Shown piece after piece: positions 30,901 through 41,700 of a stretch of DNA of 64,000 bases. The notes beneath the pieces are model-generated. The model worked only from the letters and a program-made list of their open reading frames with translations, ran no database searches and was not told the DNA's origin. Each line of letters begins with the position of its first letter. Position 1 is the stretch's first letter. The stretch lies in the NCBI GenBank assembly GCA_017506865.1, contig JAFCMP010000084.1:186001-250000 (forward strand), written 5' to 3'. Origin of the DNA: Tribonema minus. Its lineage: Eukaryota; Sar; Xanthophyceae; Tribonematales; Tribonemataceae. The position numbers and the translations under genes were made by a program.

Positions 30901-32870
30901 AGCAACAGCTCTCGACGCTGCATCATGCCATGAGCTTTGAGCTTGTGCATGCACATAAGGGTAAACTTGCCTGACAAGTTCACTAACCACAAACATGCGT
31001 GCGTCGCCGTGCAACAGCACGACTTGTGGGCACGACTCTTCGTGGTGAGTATCAAGTCACCTCCGACAACTTTAAAGCTGGTACAGGCAGCGACCTCAAT
31101 TGGTGCAAGGGCGCAACTGACAGGTGCAGCTTAGTCACCCATCACTCAATCAACCCCAAAACACCTTGTCTGTGTCACAAGAAGCTGCACCTTTGCCCAC
31201 AGACCGCATCCACTGAGAAGCCGGGGCTGAGCATTGCCAACACAGTTCATGTACAAGGGTTCCAAACGGCGTTCATCACTGCACAAAATGCCAAGTCATG
31301 GACCTCATTGCGCATCGTAAACACACTCACGAGAAGTAGATCATGAAGTCCTCAGCCGACATCCTGCACACAGCAGAGCGCATCACGAGCACCAGAGCAT
31401 CAGCCAGCGTTGTGCTACTTGATCAAACTGTCATGAAACAGATGGTACACAGTTCATGGACTTGAAGTGCAACTGGAGTGTACTGGTCTGGGGGAAGGGT
31501 GCTGCTTTAGCAGTTCCTGCTGCGATCAACTTTTAAAAGCCTAGGCCACACGAGATGCATGTGAGCCCAGGAGCCCAGTTACTTCAAGTTGACCTTGCCC
31601 TTTTGTACTCCTTTTGATTTTTTCACCCAGCTGCAGCTGCAGCTGACTCCCCGTCGACTCTTATGCGATCGATGCCCCAGCTCAGTGAAGCCAATTGGTT
31701 AACCTATCACCGAGTCACAAGCCAAAATGGTGCAGGAACTGTCGTTGTTGTTATCGTGTGGTCGAAAACCTGCAGTCAACCCTCACATGATTTTTTGTGA
31801 AGTTGTAACTACGGTACACGGTTGTGTTGATTGAGCATACACTTCTTTAGCAGTCAAAAATGCTGCAGCTGCACAACAGTGCTCAGCTGGCAAGCTGTTG
31901 CAGAGGATAATGTGCTGACAGGTGTGCACTAATCGTGCTCTGCCAGCTTCACGTTGCAAGTACAGCTGCGCTGTGTGTGCCCAGTGCAGGATGTCGCTGT
32001 TGCAATGCTCAGCAATGCATTCGACGAGCATCGCAGCCTACATCAGATCAGAAGCATGCACACATGACGAATGAAACGGGGGAGGGAGGGGGGAAGGGGG
32101 GGCATGGAAATGGGAGATGGGGGGGATGCCATGGTGTGCAGAGGTGTTGCTGAAGCCACTCCTGAAGAGGCTCCTTCAATGAGTGATTTGGAAAACACAC
32201 TGCAACTTGAACCAGTGATTGGAAGATGCATCTCGTTAGACCATGTCCACATATGAGTGGCGCGCAGCCTGGGCGAAACCCAGGTTGTGGCTGCCTTACA
32301 CTCACTGCATTCATTACACAAGGCACCCATGGACTTGTATTCAGAAATAGATCAAGCCTCCAGATGGTCGGGATGTCACATAAGGCACTCACCAGAAGGT
32401 TCCGTCATCAGCAATCACGTGGTCCAGCTCTTCAAGCAGCGCTGCAGCAAAGATTAAACGCGTTAGCAGATGCAGATGCACTGAGATCATAACCGATGGT
32501 AGGAACTTTGAAGAACTCATGGAATGGAAACCCTGCTACTGCTAACCCTGATCTAAGCGGCGACCCCTAACGCTACGGCAGGGCATCAAATTCAGTCATG
32601 CGCGAGAGCTGGCACTGTTTCTTCAGTACATCAGTACACCTAAGGTACACTGAACTCTAGCGCACCACAAAGCGTGTGCTGCAGGGGACAAGCATCTCAC
32701 TTAATCAGTAAGTTAATACCTTTGTTCAACATGCCGGAGTGGTCGCTCCAGTCCCCTTGAAATTCAGTTTGCCCCCAGGGATTGCGCAGCTGTATGAGCT
32801 GGTGGCCATGCTTTGTCTCACAGGTCCTGAGGATGGTGTAAGCGTGATCTGCAACATTGCACCAGCAACC

Positions 32871-32904
<34 letters not shown>

Positions 32905-35900
32905 ACAGCCGGGGATGAAGAGCCAAGTCAAGTGCTCGCTACGTGCCCATCTACACGCTGCAACAGCGGCAAGTCTGGACAGCAAACACAATGTTCGGCG
33001 CAATGAATCAGACGTACTTGAAGATAGGTAGGTCGACACAAGCTGGCACGCGTGCGTTCAAATTAAAGCTGCCTTGCAGGCACGGCCCTTCTTTCAGAAT
33101 GTGCGAAACGTGAAGGCGTATTGATTGGTAGCCGCGGTATTGCAGTAACAGCTGCCGCTGCCAGTGCTTGCGAGGTAGGTTTCCAGGGTGAATGCGAAAT
33201 CTCTGTCTGTAAGCTGGCGCAAGCTAATAATAGGCATTGTCCAGAGGCCTCAGCAACTCGATATACCCTCCGCTTCAGCACATTGCGCGGCAGGAGGGGT
33301 ACGCACGTACAAATAATGCAACAGTGTCGCACAACATCACATGCCAATATATACAATGCTTCGAGGATGGTGCACGCACATGTGAAGATGCCAGCCGCAT
33401 CAGCTGCATTGCTGAGGTCCTGGTTATTGCCAGGCTGGAGACAGGCGCCGAGGATGGCCTTCTTCCTGCGCAACGGAGCAGAGGCGCGCGCTTGAAAGTG
33501 AGTGCGAAGAGCAATTCGCACACGCCGTGCGCTAATTTGAAGTGCGGACTTGAACATGGTTTCTTCTCAAGTTCAACGTAAATATCTGTGAACACGTGCT
33601 GTGTAATGTCACGCATGCTTGGAGTGAGCACCAGGCGCACCTGGCACACGCCAAGTTTGGTATTGAGTGATGATTTATCCCCCCGCTGAAGTTCAACCTA
33701 GATCTTCAAAAGTGGACATCTAGTAGATTGTTCATGCACATGTGCTTCGCTTGTGGACATAACACACATACTATACGGCGACAATTTTGAGCAGATGCAT
33801 ACACATACTTTCAAAGAGTCATGAGCAGATCCTTGGCGATCTACTAAAAGGCTGCAGCTCATGAGGCTAATAGGCTCATGTGGGCGGTGCCAGAAGTGTT
33901 GTGGAGCTTGCCCAGGATTGTCAACACAAGTGCTCGGATAATGAACGAGGATCACGCAGCAAAAGCGCCAGGGCTAATGAATACATGACCTCAGGCACAC
34001 CGCAAAGGAGCACTCAATGACCTTCAATGAGACCGCAGTTGCCGTGCGTGTGTTGTATGTATGCGTGTCTTGGAACTGTTCCTCTCGACTGTCTGGGTGA
34101 GTTTAGCCCTAACCCTAACCCTAATCCTAAGCACCATACATAGTACTACTTAGCACGACCTTACACGATACAGCCAGCGGTTGTGAATTGAAGGCCTATT
34201 AGTGATGTGCTTGCCTAATGTAGCATTATGCTACAAATGTACCTGACGGTGTGAGCACACAAAGTGGCTAGCGATCGAAGATCAAAGAAGCAAACAGACC
34301 TGGCCAGGGATTCCAGAAAACACCTGGGCACAATAGCGATTTTAATTTGTGTCCGGTGCACTGCTGACTCTTGCCTGATGGGCCTGATGAAGCATGCACC
34401 ACGCGTTACTTCATGGTAATAATTTCTCTACTAGTCTGAGCGACAGTTGATTGAGTGTATAAACGTATTTTGTGCCGCTCTGGATGACAGCAATCTGCGA
34501 CTGCCATCAGTTCACAGGTCGTCTGCAAATGCTCTCAATTTTATGAGTTGTCAAGTGAGATGAGGGATCCCTGCTCACCTGAGCAAGCTGTCAAGGTGCG
34601 CAAAGCACGACTCTGGGGAGCCAAGCTGCTCACACGGGGTCAAGAAGCCAGCACCCCCTGCAACACAGGCAGTTGTGCTGAGTCTGTTAGTCCAAGGCGC
34701 AGCCATCACTAGCAGAAGAAATAAATCTGCATGCATTGTTATAAAAAAAAGAAGATAAATCGCTAAATCACAAAGTCCTGGAGCGTTTGCGGCTGTGATT
34801 GGCGTGCCACCCAGCTGAACTCGAGGCGGTGTACTTCAGCACTTTTTGCAACGTAACACTGGCTCAACCGCATCAGCACCAGTCATCATGCCAAGTTGTA
34901 GCCAGACGTGGTGCATGCTCAGCAGCCCTCTGCACCTGACCTTATCATACCCCTAGACCCAACCGCCAGAGCTTTACACATGTTTGCTGACCACACCTGC
35001 CAGCTGGCACTAGTGCTCTAATGTGCTTTGCTCTTTATTCAAAGCAAGGGGTGCATGATCAAAGGAATGCATCTCATTGCCAGCACAGCCCCAAGTCACT
35101 TGTGCAGAACAAACAAACGTTTATCACAGGAGTAAGGCAAGGAGCACAAAGTATTGGCTGTAGATCATCTCAATGATGTACTTGTACGCATCGAAGTTGT
35201 GGGCTGCTGTAGAGTTAGGGTCAGGGTAAGGAATGATGCTGCAAATCTCCGTCAGGGTGGAAATCAGCGTTGAAGCTACACGAAGATGCATCTTGGATGG
35301 TGGTAGCAGCTGTGGCCCTTGCAGCAGGCTATACAGCTGTGACCGTACCTGTCATGTCCATGATGGCCTGGTAGGTCCAGCCGCCATCAATGCTTTCAAA
35401 GCTGCCATGTAGCTTGGCGTAAGCCTTCTCAAGCAGTGGCACCCAGAACTGCAGAGCAGAATAGAGCGGACAGAGCTGAGGCAAAAGCTGTGCACGCCGA
35501 CAATGTTGTACCTGCAATCTGACATTAAATGCTGTGCATAGAGTTTGGCAACGAATGTATATGCTGTAGCTCGTCAGTAACAGGAGCGTAGGCTTGGCAG
35601 AGGATATCATGATTCGCCAGGTAGTACCCCAATGAGCTCAAATCTAGCCCTAGGATTGCTGGCGAAGCGCATCATGGCTGATTTGCAAAGAACAGCAATG
35701 CTGATTGCGTTCAAGCACCAGTATTCTTAGTGTTCGGAGACAGCGCACTGCAGCAGCACTGGCAGGTTATGTTGTTGTTCAGGTTCCGTTGCTGTGTATG
35801 CCATGATATAAAGCGCATATGGGAAGGCTGATCTCCCCTCAGGCTGAGGCTTCCATGAAAGTCAGAACACATGAATTCGTGGACTCAGGAATGCCATGAT

Positions 35901-37576
35901 GGCCCCATGAGCAGAAGTATACTTCAGAAGTACTACTATGTATTAGCGCCACAAAAAGAAATGTGCTGCACTGTCATGCTGAGCTAGTTTTGATGCGGGC
36001 ACTGAAGGCGAACCTTAGCTTGCCGCGCAAACGAAGTTGCCATGCAGGCACACATATGTACCTACGCACACGAGTGCGCAGTGCTCAGCAGGCTACAAAG
36101 CTTATCAAACCACTGCCACGCACCTCATCCTGGTCCTTGCAGCTGGCATAGAGGATGGAACCGTCGCTCTTGAGGCCAATGTAGTCGTCGATGATCACGG
36201 CCTGCCACTTGTTGTTTTTGAAGAAGCGGACAGCCACGATGCCAACTTGAAGATCGTGCGCAATGATGAGGCTTTCCAGGTGCTCCTTGTGCGCCGCGAT
36301 GGCAGCCAGCGCGCCTAGGAAGTAGCATGAGCCTGTCACATGTGCAGTTGAAGTTGATGGCAATTGCACCACAGGTCAGCGGCACTGGCAGTTCAACAGG
36401 CCAGCGGCAGTTCAAGTTGCGTACAGCAAGCAACAAGTGCGGCAGCCACTGACATTACGGAAGCTCAGTCGCTCTCTCAGACTGGCCCGCTGTGTGTGAT
36501 CAGTGACCACCGTGTGACATTCGCCCAAGGCATGCATACTTTAGTAATGATTGTGACAATTGTGAGGCTGTATCATGATGTGCACTAAATTACAATTAAT
36601 TTGAAGGCTCACTAATAGGCTCAGGTCAAGTTGATTTAGTTTGCTCACCTAGGCCGCCCTGCTGGATGTCCCCCGCGTGCACTCCGTCCACAAACATCTG
36701 CGGACGCTCGCTGATCTCGCTTGAGCGCTTCCACATTGAAGGCGCGGGGAATTCATCGCTCGGCTTATGGCGGCGTGTGTACAGGCACTTGGCTGGCTTT
36801 GTGGTGACGGGGAAGTCAACATCGGTGAATTTTGAGCCCGCCTTTTGGCATGTGCCAACGATCTTGTTGAACTTCTGCAGGCTGTGTCAAGCAACATGAC
36901 AGGGATACGTGCATGGCACAGACGGTTCAGCCTGAGTGAGTAGTTCAAAGTTTCCACGGTCACTGTGGCTTGACATCAGTTCGTGTACATCCAGTCAAGC
37001 ACGCACGGTTGTTGAGTGCGATTTGACATGACAATGTTTGGCACTTTTTGCAGCAGCCTCTGAGTTGTGTTCTCTGTCAAAAATCTGGTGAGCTGCTCAG
37101 AGCACGAGAGTACCGGATGTTTGGCTACAGGGAAACTCTGTAAGGCAGTTACCACATGCATGCAGCCTGTACCTCTCACGGACAGTGTGGCAGTGTGGCA
37201 GAAGCATCTTTATCGTACTTGCATACTGCAAAGGCCAGCGACTCAGTACGTTCAGTTACTGTTTTCGCTCGCTTTTGAGGATACATATACACACTTCAAT
37301 TTTTTTTAGTCAAGGTCCGCATCGTGTCACTAGTCTGCCACTAAGGCTGAGTGCTCACCACGAGGCGATGCACTTGTCCAGGTCAGCAGTGGCCATCAGG
37401 ACGGCAGGCAGTTTAGCTGGCTCCTCAGCGGTGTCAGCTTCCGGATCCTGCTCGGCATCCGATCCGTCACGGTCGACGGTGTTGGCCGCTGCAGCCTGAG
37501 CTTGGGCCTCATGGTAGATGTCCTTGGCCACCTTGGCCAACTCCTTGGCTTCCTTGAGAACCGATGAGAGCCCCAT
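27988..37576 (-). CDS. Calpain-like cysteine protease (CysPc domain plus C2-like domain III), 14 exons
   Basis: Exons: 37,359-37,576; 36,649-36,881; 36,124-36,332; 35,349-35,448; 34,579-34,657; 33,380-33,465; 32,720-32,848; 32,393-32,441; 31,331-31,363; 30,578-30,644; 30,013-30,074; 29,327-29,422; 28,732-28,816; 27,988-28,137. Every intron is GT-AG, phases agree throughout, and the sum is 1,596 nt (531 aa). The N-terminal ~70 residues are a charged acidic lead. The CysPc domain follows: [13 protein letters not shown](K)RSSEI, DIQQGGL, then catalytic Cys153 in [26 protein letters not shown], catalytic His310 in YHAYTIL and Asn331 in RNPWG, then DDGTFWMSAEDF. The C-terminal ~180 residues look like the calpain beta-sandwich ([11 protein letters not shown]). 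There is no penta-EF-hand tail, so this is an atypical short calpain. Compared with classical calpains, GDCWFL reads GSCYFL and GHAYT reads YHAYT, while the catalytic Cys, His and Asn remain. Predicted role: cytosolic regulated proteolysis. Calcium dependence cannot be inferred. Confidence 0.88.
28218..28425 (-). repeat. Two ghost copies of the last calpain B exon edge
   Basis: The first ~40 nt of exon 14 plus ~60 nt of upstream intron (28,097-28,195) are repeated at 28,218-28,315 and again, more degraded, at 28,342-28,420. The shared core is TCCACAAC(G/A)(A/C)GCTG ... GACAAGTAGGGCGCAAGG. Identity falls with distance from the real exon. Confidence 0.75.
29433..29452. repeat. Poly-G (sense poly-C) tract next to calpain B exon 12 acceptor
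   Basis: About 20 consecutive G on the plus strand, 11 nt upstream of the exon 12 acceptor in the sense of the gene, where it forms an almost pure C polypyrimidine tract ending in CTCTCCTGCAG. Confidence 0.85.
29578..29596. repeat. Short interstitial TTAGGG run (calpain B intron 11)
   Basis: GGGTCAGGGTTAGGGTTG, the positional counterpart of the run at 873-892 in copy A. Confidence 0.7.
30849..30893. repeat. Interstitial CCCTAA array (calpain B intron 9)
   Basis: Seven or more CCCTAA units with one CTCTAA variant, the longest telomere-type array in the window. It lies between exons 9 and 10. Confidence 0.9.
32871..32902. repeat. (GCA)n microsatellite in calpain B intron 6
   Basis: 32 nt of perfect GCA units, about 23 nt upstream (sense) of the exon 7 acceptor. 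Copy A has only three or four units at the same place (3,767-3,780), so the tract expanded after duplication. Confidence 0.9.
34107..34130. repeat. Interstitial CCCTAA run (calpain B intron 5)
   Basis: Four CCCTAA-type units with one variant (TCCTAA) between exons 5 and 6. Confidence 0.8.
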
Positions 37577-38781
37577 ATCTTCGCAACGCAACGGTATAAG
37601 TGTGAAGCTCTCGCGTGCCTGGGTCGCGCCTGCCCTTGGGGTCTCGTCTCTCAAGATTATTCTCGGGTTGAACAAACTTTCTGACCCCCCTTGGCAGGGT
37701 CCACAATGCAATCGAGGCAATCTCAACAAGGTAAGCGCACTACACTACTTATGTTGGGAGCACCTTGTTTGTAAAAGTCGTGAAAAAGTCGTGACGTTTT
37801 CAACTGGATCTGTCTTTTATGTTTGCAGCACAAGTGATGGCACACGAAATTGTCTCACGCACCAAATTCACATCGAGTCTATGTGCATACTCCACCATGG
37901 TGCAACAATCCATAAAAAACTCATTCAAAAAATATCATGGAACAATTCACCAGCATATCTACACGCATGAGCTTATAAATATAGTTTTGCTGAAGCCGCA
38001 GTGCCATGCCATGGCTCGCAGTGCAGTTTCGAAATTTAACTCAACTTTTTCAGCATTCACTGCACGCGCCAACACTCACAGGGTAGTTTTTTGTTTGGAG
38101 CAGCACGTTGCGTCGTATTTGGCTGGTGGCCCATTCCGCACAAAATGGAAACAACATACATGCTACGAAGTAGAACATTCCATCGCTCTGCTGAGGAGGG
38201 ACAGAGCCTGCGGCTGCGCCACGCTGCTCCTGCTGCGGCGCGACGCGCAATTCGCACCCCATCTTCAACTTCTATCAGTGTGCGTGCAGGCCTCGTACTG
38301 CTGCGGCTCTACCACACCTGCAGAACAAGGCGCTGCCGTGACAACATGCCTTATAGCACTGCTATCCGCACTCTGCAAAGTGTAGGCCTACTACCGCATC
38401 CACTGCCAGCTTAGACTCTGTGGCCACTGTACTGCGGACCTGTAATTGTCGGCATGCCGGTGAATGATGCTGGCAGCCGAGTCGCAGATGCTGCACCTCA
38501 TGCGCACATCCCTATGCGTTGGCCATGGTGGTGTGGTCGTTGAGAACTGCTTTCCCCTGCCATGCACTGTTGTACTTGGTGGATACATGCGTGCAAAGTC
38601 ATTGGTTGGGCCCTTGAACGCTTCCCTGAATCGTCATGTCTTACGCCCCCGCATCATCATGACGCATTTCCGTCCGGCAGTTACGGTGCCATCAGTGCTC
38701 AGCAACTGTGCACGAGACCTGCTGCTTGGTTGTGCTCCTGGCAGCGGGTCATGAAGCCAGGCACGCGTTGCGGCAACTGCG
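37577..38781. other. Intergenic region between calpain B and the SGNH gene
   Basis: Holds the calpain B upstream region with the conserved block at 37,677-37,702 and the 3' flank of the SGNH gene. Several 60-190-codon open frames exist on both strands, none with a motif or splice signals I can defend. Confidence 0.45.
37677..37702 (-). promoter_or_regulatory. Conserved upstream block of calpain copy B
   Basis: Counterpart of the block at 9,343-9,366: TTTCTGACCCCCCTTGGCAG followed by GGTCC, 101-126 nt upstream of the copy B ATG. The spacer between block and ATG is poorly conserved between the copies. Confidence 0.35.
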
Positions 38782-41700
38782 TTATAGTGTGATCAAGCTG
38801 TAGAAGCCGTCGCACATGCCCTTGGCCTTGCGTGCGCAGTCGGGGTGGCGCACCACCTGCAAGTTGAAGTTGTTCAAGAGGTGCAAGGGCAGAGGAGGTA
38901 AGCATACGTATCTGATGTTGCAGGTTCTCATACGCTATACTCTGAAGTATGCAACACAGCTTCCGTACTGGCTACTATGAATTTATATCAGCTTGGCAGC
39001 CCAGCTGTGGCACGAGCAAATTTCAAGCAGTGACGCTTTGGGCCGCAAACCACGCCAGCAGCAGCAGCAGCAGCACAAAAAGCCAACAACTGGCGCAAAT
39101 ACTACTAGGCTTTGTGCAAGTCTACATGAAAGGCCAACATAGAGCATCCGAAATGACTTGATAGCTCATGCACCTGAGCATACCAAGAACGCCGCTTAAT
39201 GATGACGACAAGCAGCTTTGTATCACCCTGTTTTCCATTAAGGCCATCACTTTTGCGTAACTCCAACTACGCATGTACGTATTGTACGTATGCCAGCGCT
39301 GCCCTCACCTCCAGCGTGTGATTCCCCGGAGGCAGCGGCGGCTCTATCCTGAACGCCTCAAAGTTGTCGTCGAGTACACTAATCAGCTGCAGCTGTGAGC
39401 GCCGACTCGGAGGCACGTCCCCCCTGTCGGCCCCCCTGACCCCCTTGCTGTTGAGCGAAACGCTGTTGTTCCACTCCAGGAGGCGTAGCACGAAGGCGGG
39501 GCCCTTGTCCGGGGGCAGGTGCAGGCCGGGGTGGTAGCAGTTGGACATGATGACGATGCCGGTGTGGGTGCTGACGTGGAGGCGGCCGATGGCGGAGTCT
39601 CCGCCCACTGCCTGAGGTGGTTGAGAAAAGCGTGCATAACAGCTGAGTGACACGTGTAAGTTGATGCGGCTGTTCATTTTATGGCAAAATCGATTCAATT
39701 AGTAAGTACCTAAAAATATCTGACGGAGTGCTGTGTTGTGTAGCTGTGTCAGTCTCCGCCCACTGCCTGAGTTGATTGCGGGAAACATGCACAGAATCAT
39801 AAAACAGAGCGTTGTGTGTAATTGGCATGATTGTAGATTGCCTGGCGCCCTGCATCTCTGTCATGGTGTGTTGCCGTGCTGTGTAGTGCTGTGACGAAGC
39901 GAGTGCAGGTATGGTAGAGCCTCCGCCCACCGCCTGAGGTGGGTGTGGAAATTATGCATAGAAACAAAGAGAGGTGTAGTGAATGCGACTGTTCAATTCA
40001 TGGCGCACTACATATTTGTGACAGTATGTTGCCATGCTGCATAGTGTTGTGACGAAGTGAGTGCAGGTATGGCGGAGTCTCCGCCCACCGCCTGAGGTGG
40101 AGTGTGGACAGCGTGCAGAAAAGCACAGTGATGTGTGTGAGTTGATGCGGCTGTGGATTGCCTGGAACCATGCATAGCATTAAAGTGATGTGCAGTGATG
40201 GCGACTGGGGATTGCATGGCGCACCGCATCTTGTGACGGGGTGCTGCTATGCTGTGTAGCTGCGTGTGTCTCCGCCTATCGCCTGATGGTGGTTGTGGAA
40301 ATCGCGTATAGAATCAGAGTGATGTCAACTGCGACTGCGTACTTTGAGGCGATTGCATCTTTGTGACGGTGTGTGACCATGCTGTGTGATGTTGTGACGA
40401 AGCAAGTGTAAGAGTCTTTGACCGCCGCTTGAGGTGATCATGGAAAACGTGCAGAGAATTTGAGGGGAGCGGTACACATGAGGCAGCTGGCTATCTGAGT
40501 CGGAACGTCTGACCAGACAGTGTGCATACGTTCAGGTACAGTTGAAAGTGCCCCTGCCTTTACCAGAATTAACGTGATGTGTAGTGAATCGACTGCAGTG
40601 TGCGTGGCGCACTGCATCTTTGTGATGGGGTGCTGCCGAGCTGTAGTGTTGTGACGAAGCGAGTGCAGGAACAGCAGGCGTAGGCCTACTGCCTGAGGTG
40701 CAGAAAGAATTCATCAAGGTCAGGTGGGGTGCATAGCTGATACTTCGACCTGCTTGGTTCCAGGAGACGTGTAAAATTTCGTCAGAAGCCTTGGCACCAC
40801 CCCCTGTCAAAGGCAAGGGGGCCTGCAGATTGCTGGCAGTTTGTGCGGGAATAAGTTTGGTGTAACATCGTTACACAATGATTCGTGGAGGGTTTAGTCG
40901 TGCATGAAAATGTCATCTCAGCAACTGCATCTGCACTGCATAGTCAGCGCGCAAACGTGCGTCTTTTGTTTGTTTCAAAGAATGTGAAGCAGCTGCTACG
41001 GCGCAATCCTCAATAAGATGTAACACTGCCATGCGCTGCGCGACATCACTATACAACATATGCAGTGTACCCATGTGCACTGCAGAAACTGCACGGTTTG
41101 CCAGCCGATGACATGCGTCAGCAAGCAAAAGCAATGCACTGCAGGCAGTAAGAACACTGCCCAGCCGCGTACCTGTATGCACTGCGGGAAGTACACCGTT
41201 TTCTAGCCGACGGCATGTGTCAGCACGTACTGTACCTGTGTGCACTGCAGAAATCGAACGTTCTGCCAGCCGACAACATGCGTCAGTAAGTGGAAAATAT
41301 GCAGGGCAGGCACTAGTACACTGTACGGTGACGTACCTGTATGCACTGCGGGAAGTACACCGTCTTCCAGCCGACGGCGTGCGTCAGCACAGGCTCCTTG
41401 CCGCCCCTGTCGGGATGCGCTATCACCGGAACGATGTCACACTCAAACTTGAAGTGATCCACGTCGTACGCCAGAAGTTGAGGATGGAGGGGCGCTGGCA
41501 GGGGTTGACGCTCCATTATTGGCGCTGGGGCGAAGCCATTGGCGTGTACTTCTGCCGACCACTTGGAGTAGAGGTCCACGATGTAGAGCATGATGATCTG
41601 GCAGCGAATGAAGCGCGCATTCGAGGGGCGTGTGTATTAGTATCAAATCTGCCGCGTCAAGACATAGTGATGATGAGCAGTGCTGTGCAGGATAGGCGCA

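Noticed and set aside
39757-40705. Regularly spaced ~160-bp repeats that look CRISPR-like at first glance
   Set aside because: Spacers are themselves repeated and diverged, the unit contains a splice acceptor and exon codons of the neighbouring gene, and the context is eukaryotic.
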